A stretch of DNA of 64,000 nucleotides from Leuconostoc miyukkimchii (GTDB taxonomy: Bacteria; Bacillota; Bacilli; Lactobacillales; Lactobacillaceae), in contig NZ_BPKY01000003.1 in NCBI RefSeq assembly GCF_019656055.1, positions 124,001 through 188,000 on the forward strand, given 5' to 3'. Position 1 is the first letter of the stretch; each line of letters opens with the position of its first letter. The notes below the pieces were generated by a model. It saw only the letters and a program-made list of their open reading frames with translations, was not told where the DNA came from and searched no databases. The position numbers and the translations under genes are program-made. This document shows, piece by piece, positions 1 through 9,239 of this stretch.

Positions 1-586
1 CTTCAGCTAAGGCTGATTCAGATGACCAAGACCAATAAACAGGTTTTGAACCCTTAAAAATATAACCCTTGCCTGCCATTTCACCAAAAACGCGCACTTG
101 TGCTGCTTCAAATTCTGGTTGTAATGTAATGTATGGGTTTTGCCAATCGGCCATAATACCTAAACGTTTGAAATCATTTCTTTGCTTGTCAACTTGTTCT
201 AAAGCAAAATCTTTTGCTAGATCTCGCCATGCTGACTTAGGCATTGATTTACGATCATGTCCAGCTTTTGTCAACTGTTGTTCTATAGGTAACCCATGTG
301 TGTCCCATCCAGGAATATAGGGTGCATAAAATCCTGCCATATTCTTATATCGAACAATAATATCTTTTGAAATTTTATTTAAAGCGTGACCTAGATGAAT
401 ATTACCATTAGCATATGGTGGCCCATCATGTAAATTAAAATGTGGTTTGTTTTCATTCTGTGCTAATCTTTGATTATACAAATCATTGTCATACCACTTC
501 TGTTGTCGGATTGGTTCAGTCTTTGGTAATGATCCGCGCATTGGAAAAGCTGTTTTTCCAAGATTAAGTGTGTCTTTGTATTTCAT
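1..586 (-). CDS. ileS: Isoleucyl-tRNA synthetase, N-terminal part (cut by window edge)
   Basis: Charges tRNA-Ile with isoleucine in the cytoplasm. About 195 N-terminal residues are visible. The class I HIGH signature appears as HLGH at residues 64-67 within GNIHLGHA, followed by the PGWDTHGLP segment typical of IleS and the start of the editing-domain region ([14 protein letters not shown]). The start ATG at 586 is preceded by AGGAG. It is the last gene after the division cluster, as in many Firmicutes, but has its own leader: a T-box riboswitch lies between it and divIVA. The remaining C-terminus lies outside the window. Confidence 0.97.
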   Translation of the reverse strand, partial: MKYKDTLNLGKTAFPMRGSLPKTEPIRQQKWYDNDLYNQRLAQNENKPHFNLHDGPPYANGNIHLGHALNKISKDIIVRYKNMAGFYAPYIPGWDTHGLPIEQQLTKAGHDRKSMPKSAWRDLAKDFALEQVDKQRNDFKRLGIMADWQNPYITLQPEFEAAQVRVFGEMAGKGYIFKGSKPVYWSWSSESALAE

Positions 587-635
587 AAATTTTCTCCTAT
601 ATATTGTTCTGATTAACGAGATAATTCAGGTAAAT

Positions 636-677
636 AAAACATCAAAAGCGCCCCCATGTCTTTCGACACAGGGACGC
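636..677 (-). terminator. Regulated terminator of the ileS T-box
   Basis: The minus strand forms a 13-bp hairpin (arms 677-665 and 660-648, GAAA loop, with G-U wobbles) followed by CTTTTGATGTTTT. It is the default off-state of the T-box leader. Confidence 0.85.
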
Positions 678-850
678 CTTCACGTGATACCACCCAAATT
701 TAATTGTTCAATGAACAATCCTCAAACCAGTGTTAACGATCTGCACCGTTTGAACCTACTAAAATTCAATTCAACAAACTCATAACCGATTTGAAAGACT
801 ACAGGGACGATCATCTCTAACCACCATGACTCGCTGCGCGTATGTATGCC
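636..850 (-). promoter_or_regulatory. T-box leader (tRNA-Ile sensing) of ileS
   Basis: On the minus strand the leader contains the T-box core GGGTGGTATCACGTG (about 694-680), immediately followed by a terminator hairpin whose 5' arm includes the CCC able to pair with the T-box GGG, i.e. mutually exclusive antiterminator and terminator. The bulge reads UGGU; its last U can pair with discriminator base A73, expected for tRNA-Ile. In the presumed Stem I, CAAATCGG places an ATC (Ile) specifier at 790-788. The 5' end of the leader is not resolvable by eye. The element raises ileS expression when uncharged tRNA-Ile accumulates. Confidence 0.9.
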
Positions 851-871
851 AATCTTTTTATGTTATGCTTT

Positions 872-1555
872 TTATAATTTATTATCTTCGTTTTCTGTTG
901 GTTCGGGAAACACAACAATTGGTCCCTGTTCAGATGCATCTACTTCATCTGCTTGCTCATCTACATTTGATTCCTCATCAGCTACTTCACTGATGACAAA
1001 TGTCTCATCATTTTTAATCCTATCAACACGATTGGCTGTTGCTTGCCCAATTGGCAAAAGATGAACAGATTCAGCTAAATCATCTGTTTCTAACAGTTTA
1101 CGCTGAAGTGTCAATAATTTCAAGAAGGAATCTTTAAAAGATTGAACTTCCGTTCTAATTTCGTTTTGTTCTTGAATCAAATCAGCATTTTCTTGTGCCA
1201 AACTCGTTGCTTCAGCCTCTGCCTTTATACGTGCATCACCGATAATTTTTGTTGCAGATTCTTGTGCATGTGTTAGTTGCTTTTTAACTTCAACATCCGC
1301 TTCCTGCTTTAAGCGATCGGCTGCTTCTTGTGCAACAAAAATTGACTGATTAACCTGTTCACGTTTTGCTTCCAAAGCATCAACTTTAACCTGTAATTTT
1401 TCAACATCGCGTGATAACTTATCTCGTTCTGCAATGATTGTTTCATAATCATTATTAACTTGATCTAAGAAAGCATCAACTTCAGAAGCAATGTAAGCAC
1501 GCGAACCTTTTTTGGTAAATTCATGTTTTAAAATCTCTTCAGGTGTCAGTACCAT
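872..1555 (-). CDS. divIVA: DivIVA, cell-pole/septum coiled-coil protein
   Basis: A peripheral membrane scaffold that binds negatively curved membrane at division sites and poles. The N-terminal ~60 residues match the DivIVA lipid-binding domain (LTPEEILKHEF ... Y(I/V)ASEVDAFLDQV), followed by a long charged coiled coil (~residues 30-165) and an acidic tail rich in E and D. Length 227 aa is normal for the family. The start ATG has AAGGAGA 8-9 nt upstream. It closes the division cluster directly after ylmH, the usual Firmicutes position. Confidence 0.95.
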   Translation of the reverse strand: MVLTPEEILKHEFTKKGSRAYIASEVDAFLDQVNNDYETIIAERDKLSRDVEKLQVKVDALEAKREQVNQSIFVAQEAADRLKQEADVEVKKQLTHAQESATKIIGDARIKAEAEATSLAQENADLIQEQNEIRTEVQSFKDSFLKLLTLQRKLLETDDLAESVHLLPIGQATANRVDRIKNDETFVISEVADEESNVDEQADEVDASEQGPIVVFPEPTENEDNKL

Positions 1556-1592
1556 AACGGTCTCCTTCTAATTTTAATATATCTCATGTTAA

Positions 1593-2384
1593 TCAACGTC
1601 GAATAATATTTACAATTGACTTGATTTTATCTTTTTTACTCAAACCATCGAATAGTTTAAGTTGCATACGACCATAATTACGAACAGATACAACATCGCC
1701 AATCGCAACCACACGGTCAGGTTTAACAAACGTTGTCCAGTTCACTCGAACTTGCTGTTGTTCAATAAGCGACTTAGCTATACTTCGTGGTATATCAAAC
1801 GCTGTTGAGATAACAGTATCAATTCGCAATGACGAAAGCAATAAGAATACTTCTTCCCAATCATTATGGACAGCAATGACATCTGATATATCATGTTCAA
1901 CCAGTTGAATTTTAACATGCCCTATTTTTTGAACAGTTTGCTGGACATAAGTCATCATTTTTGCATCAACAACTATTTGCCATTGCTTTTCATGTGACAA
2001 AATATCACCAAAAACATCACGCTTGATTCCCGCATGAGTCAATGCCCCTAGTATCATTGGATGATGTAACTCAGCAAATTTCACTGGATATTTAATCTCA
2101 AGGATTGCCAATTCAAACTCTGCCCCATCCACAACGTAGAAATCAGGTGCAACAAATGCACGCTGATTTTCAGCTCCTTGTGTCGCACCATTGTAATGAA
2201 CTTTCAAGCCTTCAAATCGATTAACCAAGGTTTGCAAAATATACTGTTCGCGCGGATTTAAAAAACGCGTAAGAACACCCCGATATTCATCTTCACTTTG
2301 TCGAATCCAATCACTCGCTTGCTGAATAAACTGTGTTTCTTCTGGTCTAAAATGTTGTTCAATTATCGAAAAATCATCTACCAT
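1593..2384 (-). CDS. ylmH: YlmH family S4-domain RNA-binding protein
   Basis: 263 aa. The N-terminal two thirds is the YlmH-specific domain; the C-terminal ~75 residues form an S4 RNA-binding domain (around TVISTAFDIPRSIAKSLI ... VRNYGRMQL). The family sits between yggT and divIVA in Firmicutes division clusters, as here. YlmH homologues have been linked to ribosome rescue or ribosome-associated roles; that function is family knowledge, not shown by the sequence. The gap to yggT is only 2 nt, so translational coupling is likely. Confidence 0.93.
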   Translation of the reverse strand: MVDDFSIIEQHFRPEETQFIQQASDWIRQSEDEYRGVLTRFLNPREQYILQTLVNRFEGLKVHYNGATQGAENQRAFVAPDFYVVDGAEFELAILEIKYPVKFAELHHPMILGALTHAGIKRDVFGDILSHEKQWQIVVDAKMMTYVQQTVQKIGHVKIQLVEHDISDVIAVHNDWEEVFLLLSSLRIDTVISTAFDIPRSIAKSLIEQQQVRVNWTTFVKPDRVVAIGDVVSVRNYGRMQLKLFDGLSKKDKIKSIVNIIRR

Positions 2385-2386
2385 AG

Positions 2387-2650
2387 TTAGAAAAAGAGTA
2401 GTACCAAGTGAGACAAACCATTAATTGCAAAGTTTAATGCTATAATCGCAACAATCGGAGAAATATCGATTATTCCTCCGATTGGCGGAATAATTCGGAA
2501 CAAATTCAAATATGGCGAAACAATACGATGAAGCCATTGACCTATTGTTGATTGTTGTGCACCAGGCAACCAAGACATTAAGACGTAAATGATAATTGCA
2601 TATTCATAGTAATGTGCTATACGGACTATCCAAGTTAATATTTCAATCAT
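2387..2650 (-). CDS. ylmG: YggT family small membrane protein (YlmG)
   Basis: 87 aa with two hydrophobic segments (about residues 8-27 and 62-84) separated by the conserved cytoplasmic motif SPYLNLFRIIPPIGGIIDIS typical of YggT. It is located between sepF and ylmH. The exact role is unresolved; homologues are associated with division-site or thylakoid membrane organisation. Confidence 0.92.
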   Translation of the reverse strand: MIEILTWIVRIAHYYEYAIIIYVLMSWLPGAQQSTIGQWLHRIVSPYLNLFRIIPPIGGIIDISPIVAIIALNFAINGLSHLVLLFF

Positions 2651-2654
2651 ACGA

Positions 2655-3101
2655 TTAATACCTTGTATTTGGTTCTAAGTTATCAGTTAACGTCCCTGAA
2701 ATTTCAAACGTCGCAGGCGTAACCAAAAAAATGGACTGCCCAATACGTTCAATTTCACCGTTTACTGCATAAATAGCACCACCTAAAAAGTCGAGTATTC
2801 GTTTCGCCTGCGCTTCATCAATTTGCGTGAAATTAACAATCACAGCTTCTCCACCTAATATTTGTGAAGCAATAGCCCTAGAGTCAGAATAGACTTTGGG
2901 TTCAAAAAGTGCAATTTTGCTACTTTCACTACTTGAATCCGTCATTGTAGATTGTGATGCTGATTGGCGCCCAAAATATGTCGCTTGTTGCACGGGCTTT
3001 TGATATTGTGGTTGTTCTTGATAGCCACTATCGTAGCCTTCCTCATATAAATCATCTTCTTCATTACTAAAAAGACGTTTGATTGTGTCACCTAATGCCA
3101 T
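2655..3101 (-). CDS. sepF: SepF, FtsZ-ring membrane anchor
   Basis: 148 aa. An N-terminal amphipathic helix (MALGDTIKRLFSNEED) can bind membrane; a Gln/Ser/Tyr-rich linker (~20-62) follows; the C-terminal SepF fold (~65-145) contains VNFTQIDEAQAKRILDFLGG and the GEIERIGQSIFLVTP strand region. SepF polymerises and bundles FtsZ, partly redundant with FtsA. AAGGAG lies just before the ATG. A 108-nt gap separates it from ftsZ, where many Firmicutes carry ylmE (YggS family); none is present here. Confidence 0.95.
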   Translation of the reverse strand: MALGDTIKRLFSNEEDDLYEEGYDSGYQEQPQYQKPVQQATYFGRQSASQSTMTDSSSESSKIALFEPKVYSDSRAIASQILGGEAVIVNFTQIDEAQAKRILDFLGGAIYAVNGEIERIGQSIFLVTPATFEISGTLTDNLEPNTRY

Positions 3102-3209
3102 AGCTTCTCCTTAAACACATTAATTGTTATCCATATTGAAATAACTTCACCAATACTAACTTTAGCTACCAATATATAACAAAATCAACGTGTGCACAAC
3201 TCCCAACTT

Positions 3210-4517
3210 TTAACGCTTCTTGAAAAATGGTGGTTGCTCGTTGTCATCTTCATTATTTGAAAAATCTACTGATGGTTCATTTGATGTTGGTGTGTTAAAC
3301 ACATCAAATGATTGTTTTTGAATGTCATCAAAACGGTCATCTTCAGTAAATGCATCTTTAGGCGCGCCAGTTATATTCCAATCAGCGAAGGGATCATTTT
3401 TTGGAGCTGATGTTGTTGATTTGACTGGCTCTGTTGCAGGCTTTTCAAAAACAGACGAATTTTGTGACGATGAATTGGTATTGGTATTTGCTGAACCAAA
3501 AATCTTGGCAGCATTAGCTTTAGGTGTCGCAGCAGACTTCTTATTTGCTACATCTGCTGTAACGTTTTGTAAACCTGTAGCGATTACTGTAACACGAATT
3601 GAATCACCTAAATCTTCATCGATAGAGGTACCAAAAATAACATTGACTTCGCGTCCAGCTTCTTGGGCAATGACTTCTGAAGCAGTTTGTGCTTCAAACA
3701 AGGACATATCCAATCCACCTGTTATATTTAGCAAAACATCTTCAGCGCCTGACATATCCACTTCAAGTAATGGTGATGATATAGCCTGCTTCGTTGCATC
3801 GGCAGCACGTGTTTCACCACTAGCTTGGCCAACACCCATCAAAGCAGGACCAGCATCTTGCATAACGGTCTTCACATCAGCAAAATCCAAATTGATAAAT
3901 CCGGGGTTTGTAATGAGCTCAGAAATACCACGGACACCTTGCGCAACAACTTCATCCACTACTTTAAATGCTTCTGATAACGGTGTTCTAAGATCAATTC
4001 GATCCTTCAAACGTTCGTTTGTTATAACAATCAGTGAATCCACTGACTCAGATAGAGCTTGTAGTCCTTCAGCAGCAAAACGACCACGTTTTGGTCCTTC
4101 CCACTTAAAGGGACGTGTCACAACTGCAACCGTCAAGGCTCCTTGTTCTTTTGCGATTCGTGCCACAACAGGGGCTGCACCATTTCCAGTACCACCGCCC
4201 ATTCCGGCAGTGATCACAACCATATCGGCACCTGAAATTGCCGTAGCAATAGCTTCAGATGATTCTTCAGCAGCTTTGGTACCACGTTCTGGGTTTGAAC
4301 CTGCGCCCAAACCACCTGTTAGCTTTGGTCCGATTTGAATTTTAATGTCAGCCTTTGACTTATCCAATGCTTGCACATCAGTATTGGCAACGATAAATTC
4401 AACACCGCTAACACCTTCTTCGATCATGTGGTTGACGGCGTTTGATCCACCCCCACCCACACCGATAACTTTAATGATTGCACCGGTTTCTTGGGCGTCA
4501 TCAATTGAAAAATCCAT
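3210..4517 (-). CDS. ftsZ: Cell division GTPase FtsZ
   Basis: 435 aa tubulin homologue that forms the Z ring. The tubulin signature GGGTGNG is at residues 107-113, and the T7 synergy loop region reads [15 protein letters not shown]. The GTPase core ends at about residue 320, followed by a long disordered Ser/Asn/Thr-rich linker. The extreme C-terminus is acidic then basic (EQPPFFKKR), a divergent version of the usual conserved peptide that docks on FtsA and SepF. It lies 21 nt downstream of ftsA. Confidence 0.98.
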   Translation of the reverse strand: MDFSIDDAQETGAIIKVIGVGGGGSNAVNHMIEEGVSGVEFIVANTDVQALDKSKADIKIQIGPKLTGGLGAGSNPERGTKAAEESSEAIATAISGADMVVITAGMGGGTGNGAAPVVARIAKEQGALTVAVVTRPFKWEGPKRGRFAAEGLQALSESVDSLIVITNERLKDRIDLRTPLSEAFKVVDEVVAQGVRGISELITNPGFINLDFADVKTVMQDAGPALMGVGQASGETRAADATKQAISSPLLEVDMSGAEDVLLNITGGLDMSLFEAQTASEVIAQEAGREVNVIFGTSIDEDLGDSIRVTVIATGLQNVTADVANKKSAATPKANAAKIFGSANTNTNSSSQNSSVFEKPATEPVKSTTSAPKNDPFADWNITGAPKDAFTEDDRFDDIQKQSFDVFNTPTSNEPSVDFSNNEDDNEQPPFFKKR

Positions 4518-4538
4518 GAGTTGTCTCCTTAAATTATA

Positions 4539-5885
4539 CTAATCTTCGCGAAATAAATTCTTAATTGTTTGTGTTAAACGGCTAAAGATACCTGGCCGCG
4601 GTTGTTCATCCACATTGCTATTATAATTATACAATGGTTTAGTGCTTAATTCAGATGACTCCACATACTCGTTGGTTTGGCTAGACGCTTGCGAAACCGG
4701 TGGTATGCTATCTTCTTCCCTACGGGACATAATTACTTGTTTAATGACTTGTTGCGTCATACTTTCACGTGAAGCAAACATTGCATACGACATCGCCCGT
4801 GTATAAGCTGGATGGCGTAAACCAATTTGATCTGGTACAAACAGCCGAACGTTGTCGCCCAAAATAGTTTTAGCAAAATCTACCATACGTGGCAAGGCAG
4901 CGTTTCCTCCGGTTAAGACAAATCCACCAGGCATATTCAAGCCATTGACTGTATTTAAAGGTTCAAACGCACGCGAGTAAATTTGTTCTAATCTCGCTGC
5001 AATGATTTCTGACAAATAATGTTCATTAGTCACCTTTGTTTTATGATCCCCAACCACTTCAACTGCAAATTCCTTATCAACACTTGCTTGTGCTGGGTCA
5101 GCATAACCAAAATCACGCTTAATTTTTTCCGCGTTTTTATAAGATATGCCTAACACCGTTGAAATATCTTTAGTGACATTATCGCCACCTTCTAAATCAA
5201 CATAATTAAATTTTAACTGCCGATCGTGAATAATAGAAGTAGTTGTTTGACCACCACCAAGATCAATCAATACTGTTCCAAAATCTTGTTCGCCATCGTT
5301 TAATATACTTGTACCAATGGCTAAAGGCGCTAGAACAAATTCTTTTAATACCAAACCAGCCTTTTGAATGGCCATACGTGTATTATCCAAAATTTTGCTT
5401 GGTCCGACATAAGCAGTACCACGCATTTCAAGACGCACACCGATCATTTCATGAGGATCTTTGATACCGTCAAATCCATCAACACTAAATTCTCCAGCAA
5501 TCAAATCAATCACATCATGATCTGATGAAACACTATGTGATAGCGCTTGTTGTGCAACATTTTGCACGTCAGCATAGGTAATACGTTTATTTTGATTGGC
5601 AATAGAAACAAGGCCATCAACATGAATCATTTCAATTTGGTTTGCAGGAATTCCTACAACTACTTCATTAATTTTAAAATTTGCTTTTTCTTGTGCTTGT
5701 TCAATTGCTTCGCGAATTGCACTTGCTGTAGCATCAATATCTACAATGACACCTTTACGCAATCCTTGAGAAGGTGCATTTCCTGCACCAATCACATTAA
5801 ATTGATTGCCAGTTGTTTGCGCAATGACTACTTTGATAGATGTGGTACCAATGTCTAGACCTACCGTCACGCCTGAGTTATTCAT
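4539..5885 (-). CDS. ftsA: Cell division protein FtsA
   Basis: 448 aa actin-like ATPase that tethers FtsZ to the membrane. Phosphate-binding motifs of the actin fold are visible (GLDIGTTSIKVV at 9-20; VLIDLGGGQTTTSI; PGGFVLTGGNAALP). After a disordered linker the protein ends in an amphipathic helix, PGIFSRLTQTIKNLF, the membrane-targeting sequence. The start ATG at 5885 has AAAGGGGC upstream. It is followed by ftsZ in the same operon. Confidence 0.98.
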   Translation of the reverse strand: MNNSGVTVGLDIGTTSIKVVIAQTTGNQFNVIGAGNAPSQGLRKGVIVDIDATASAIREAIEQAQEKANFKINEVVVGIPANQIEMIHVDGLVSIANQNKRITYADVQNVAQQALSHSVSSDHDVIDLIAGEFSVDGFDGIKDPHEMIGVRLEMRGTAYVGPSKILDNTRMAIQKAGLVLKEFVLAPLAIGTSILNDGEQDFGTVLIDLGGGQTTTSIIHDRQLKFNYVDLEGGDNVTKDISTVLGISYKNAEKIKRDFGYADPAQASVDKEFAVEVVGDHKTKVTNEHYLSEIIAARLEQIYSRAFEPLNTVNGLNMPGGFVLTGGNAALPRMVDFAKTILGDNVRLFVPDQIGLRHPAYTRAMSYAMFASRESMTQQVIKQVIMSRREEDSIPPVSQASSQTNEYVESSELSTKPLYNYNSNVDEQPRPGIFSRLTQTIKNLFRED

Positions 5886-5972
5886 GCGTCGTGCCCCTTT
5901 ACAAAATTATTTTTTACAAAATATACCTAATAGTAATGATATCACAAATTATGACCCTAAAGCCACAACTTA

Positions 5973-6731
5973 TCACTTTTGTTTATCGTTATTTTCGGTA
6001 TTTTTAGTAGTTTTGTTCGTTTGTGTTGTACCATAAGCATAAGAATAAGCACCGTATTGTAAATCAACAATACCTTTAGTTGGCATTTGAGCCGCAATTC
6101 CTGGATAATAATTAATTTTGCTACCAAATGTATCCATCGTTGCATAAACAGTGTTACCATCATTCATAATGATTATTAGTCGATTAGTATTATCTTTATT
6201 AGGTGAAAAAATAATTTGACTGATATTTTGTCGCAGACTAAAATCTAATGCGACAAAAATTTTGGCTATTTTCTTGACGCTTTGTTGCGATTTAAATCCT
6301 GAATAGACTGGTGCATTACCTTCAGGGTTTGCTACTTTACTAAACGTCCCTTTACGATTAATGACATACCAACCTTTACTTTGTCTAACGTAGCCTGCTG
6401 TTACCTTTTCAACAATATCAATCGTTACTTGATTTCCTCGTAACGTGACCTTTGCAGAATCAATTTGGTCATCTTGCTCAGTGATTCGTTGTGCAATGAA
6501 TTGTGTTTGGCCTATTATACGCCAGTATGGTGTATATTTCCTAACATTCGCATATTTTTCAATTTTATCTGCAGGTAACATCATTGCATTTACCTTGACT
6601 GACTGAACAGTTCGCCATGGTTGTAGCACAAAAATAATACTAGCTATGATTACAGCAAAAATGGCTAAATTTAACCAAAGCTGTAATGGTCGCTTTTCTT
6701 TTGATATGCTTTTGTTTGTGACGACATCCAC
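5973..6731 (-). CDS. divIB: Cell division protein DivIB/FtsQ
   Basis: 252 aa bitopic protein: a short cytoplasmic N-terminus, one transmembrane helix (~20-38), then an extracellular POTRA domain (~45-115) and the beta domain. It forms the FtsL-DivIC-DivIB complex that links the Z ring to septal wall synthesis. The C-terminal ~30 residues are polar and low complexity (TTQTNKTTKNTENNDKQK). It lies 4 nt after murG. Confidence 0.93.
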   Translation of the reverse strand: MDVVTNKSISKEKRPLQLWLNLAIFAVIIASIIFVLQPWRTVQSVKVNAMMLPADKIEKYANVRKYTPYWRIIGQTQFIAQRITEQDDQIDSAKVTLRGNQVTIDIVEKVTAGYVRQSKGWYVINRKGTFSKVANPEGNAPVYSGFKSQQSVKKIAKIFVALDFSLRQNISQIIFSPNKDNTNRLIIIMNDGNTVYATMDTFGSKINYYPGIAAQMPTKGIVDLQYGAYSYAYGTTQTNKTTKNTENNDKQK

Positions 6732-6735
6732 TGTG

Positions 6736-7845
6736 TTAATCTTTCTTTTCTAAAATTGCGTCCTGTATCAACTTGTACAATCTATCACCAGCATCAGGCA
6801 TTCCTACCTTGGCTACCTGTGCCGCCATATTTTCACTGATTGTCTCATCCAGTAATAACGTATCAGCTGCTTCAACAAGTGATTCACCACTTAAATCAGG
6901 TTCTGGTATGATGAGTGCCGCACCATCATCAGCTAAATTTTGAGCATTTTTAGTCTGATGGTTACCGGTGACATGCAAACTAGGAATTAAAATTGACGGA
7001 ATACCAAGTACTGTAATTTCTGCAATAGAGGTTGCACCAGCTCTTGATACAATTGCACTAGTTTTAGCTAACACTTCTGGCATATTATCAATATATGGCA
7101 GAATACGTACATTGTCAGCTGCTAGGATGCCACGTTGTGCTAGTTGCGCTAACACAGCATCATATCGTTTTGGTCCAGTAACTACTACAACTTGGTAACT
7201 TCTTGCATTGAATGCATCCATTGCCTCAATTGCTGCTAAATTTATTGCTGGTGCACCCTGTGAACCACCAAAAATTAATAATGTTTGTTTATCATCTCTT
7301 AAGCCTAAAGTTTGCCAAGAAAATGTTGAAACAATGTTTGCCACTTGTTGTGCTCTTGGATTACCAACAAGCGTTACTTTTTCAGAAGGAAATTGTTGTT
7401 TTGCAACATCAAAAGCAACACCAATTCTACTTGCACCTCGTGCCAAAAACTTATTTGTTACGCCAGCTACAGAATTTTGTTCATGAATCACATTTGGAAT
7501 ATGTAGACGTTGTGCTGCATAAACAACAGCACCGGCGACATAACCACCCGTTCCTACGACAACATCCGGCTTAAAATCTTTAATAATTTTTTTAGATTGC
7601 TTGACAGCTTTTAAAAACAAACTGACTGTTTTTACATTATCTACTGATAATGATCGTTTAAATCCCTGAACTGATAGTTGTTCAAACGCCATACCGGTTG
7701 CCGGTACGATGCTAGACTCTACGCCACGTTCTGATCCAACATACAAAAATTCAGAATCAGGTTCATGCTGCTTAATCACTTCAGCCAATGCCAAAGCTGG
7801 ATAAATATGGCCGCCTGTGCCGCCACCTGACAAAATTACACGCAT
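6736..7845 (-). CDS. murG: MurG, lipid II-forming GlcNAc transferase
   Basis: 369 aa GT-B glycosyltransferase on the inner membrane face; adds GlcNAc from UDP-GlcNAc to lipid I to give lipid II. The N-terminal glycine loop SGGGTGGHIYPALALAE (residues 5-21), the second loop VVGTGGYVAGAVVYAA and the donor-site segment IFGGSQGAPAIN and SRAGATSIAEI are all visible. It lies 1 nt downstream of murD. Confidence 0.98.
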   Translation of the reverse strand: MRVILSGGGTGGHIYPALALAEVIKQHEPDSEFLYVGSERGVESSIVPATGMAFEQLSVQGFKRSLSVDNVKTVSLFLKAVKQSKKIIKDFKPDVVVGTGGYVAGAVVYAAQRLHIPNVIHEQNSVAGVTNKFLARGASRIGVAFDVAKQQFPSEKVTLVGNPRAQQVANIVSTFSWQTLGLRDDKQTLLIFGGSQGAPAINLAAIEAMDAFNARSYQVVVVTGPKRYDAVLAQLAQRGILAADNVRILPYIDNMPEVLAKTSAIVSRAGATSIAEITVLGIPSILIPSLHVTGNHQTKNAQNLADDGAALIIPEPDLSGESLVEAADTLLLDETISENMAAQVAKVGMPDAGDRLYKLIQDAILEKKD

Positions 7846-7846
7846 A

Positions 7847-9193
7847 TTATAGCCCCAATACTTTCTTTAGTTTAGCAACAAACTTGTCACCGCGTTCTTC
7901 AAAGCTTTGATATTGATCCCAGCTTGCAGCAGCAGGCGATAGTAACACGACATTACCTGATTCGGCTAACTTAATTGCAACTGGCACAGCTTGCTCAACA
8001 TCGTCAACCGTGATAACAGGTTTATGAGCAGTACGAGCAACAGCCACAATTTTTTGTTGCGTTTCACCAAAAGCAATAACTGCTTTTACATTTTCCAAAT
8101 TAGGGATTAATCGCATTAAATCATCCCCCCTGTCCAATCCGCCAGCTAACCAAATAGTTGGCTCATGGAAACTATTCAATGCAGTTTGTGTAGCCTCGAT
8201 GTCTGTTGCTTTAGAATCATTATAAAATTTAACATGATTAGCCGTAAAGATATACTGCAAACGATGAGGTACGCCGCCAAATTCCTCCAATACCTTACGA
8301 ATTGCGGTATTACCAACACCTGCTAGTTTTGCAACTGTTGTCGCAGCCATAACATTTTCCAAGTTGTGCGGTCCAACAAGTTTAATTTGCGTTAGTGGCA
8401 TAAGGTTTTGGTTTGAAATAAAAAGATTACCATCATTAATTTCAACAGTTAACCCTATTTTCGTACGAGAAAATTCAACTACTTTTGCATGCGATTTGTT
8501 TTTAAAATCAGGTGTGTCTGGTCCGTCAGAGTTTAGCACTAGGATCTGATCAAGTGTTTGATTTTTTGTCAGTTGAAATTTTGCAGCAACATAATTTTCA
8601 CGCGTGCCATGATAATCCAAATGATTAGCAAATATATTCGTAATTAGTGCAATATCTGGTTTTATATCAGGTAATCCCATTAATTGAAAACTAGATAATT
8701 CTAATAATAAGGTGTCCTTTTTGGTGAGAGGTCTGACAACTTCACACACTGGTGTACCGATATTTCCAGCTGTGGTGACATTTTGACCGTCAGCCTTTAA
8801 CATCTCCCTAATTAATGACGTTGTCGTTGTTTTGCCATTTGATCCCGTAACCGCAATTAATCTACCATCAAATGAACTCAAAGCAACCTCAACTTCTGTC
8901 AGAATAGGTATATTTAACGCTTTAGCTCGTTTAACCAATGGTGTGTCATAGCTAATACCTGGGTTTTTAACCATATAATCAAACGTTGCGTCTAGTGAGT
9001 CATCACTATCCTGACTAATGAATTTTACATGATTCTCTAACAGTTGTTGATAGATAGCATCATTTTCATATTCACCGCCATTAACAACAGTCACCTGCGC
9101 GCCGAGTTCAAACAAACGTTGAGCTGCAGCCTTTCCAGAACGTGCCCAACCAAATACCAGCACTTTTTTATTATTAAAATCTTGTATTTTCAT
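7847..9193 (-). CDS. murD: UDP-MurNAc-L-alanine:D-glutamate ligase MurD
   Basis: 448 aa cytoplasmic ATP-dependent ligase adding D-Glu to the peptidoglycan stem. Mur-ligase ATP loop GSNGKTTTTSL is near residue 117; the central domain motif LELSSFQL and the C-terminal KFYNDSKATDIEAT are characteristic of MurD. It lies between mraY and murG, so three consecutive genes cover precursor ligation, lipid I and lipid II formation. Confidence 0.98.
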   Translation of the reverse strand: MKIQDFNNKKVLVFGWARSGKAAAQRLFELGAQVTVVNGGEYENDAIYQQLLENHVKFISQDSDDSLDATFDYMVKNPGISYDTPLVKRAKALNIPILTEVEVALSSFDGRLIAVTGSNGKTTTTSLIREMLKADGQNVTTAGNIGTPVCEVVRPLTKKDTLLLELSSFQLMGLPDIKPDIALITNIFANHLDYHGTRENYVAAKFQLTKNQTLDQILVLNSDGPDTPDFKNKSHAKVVEFSRTKIGLTVEINDGNLFISNQNLMPLTQIKLVGPHNLENVMAATTVAKLAGVGNTAIRKVLEEFGGVPHRLQYIFTANHVKFYNDSKATDIEATQTALNSFHEPTIWLAGGLDRGDDLMRLIPNLENVKAVIAFGETQQKIVAVARTAHKPVITVDDVEQAVPVAIKLAESGNVVLLSPAAASWDQYQSFEERGDKFVAKLKKVLGL

Positions 9194-9239
9194 AATAACC
9201 TGATTTCTAAAATTTTTATGTACGCGAGTAAACTCGCCT

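Noticed and set aside
3322-4338. 338-codon open frame on the plus strand opposite ftsZ
   Set aside because: Antisense to the strongly conserved ftsZ; composition (Ser/Ala/Pro/Thr rich) is what the opposite strand of a coding region gives, with no ribosome binding site or family motif.
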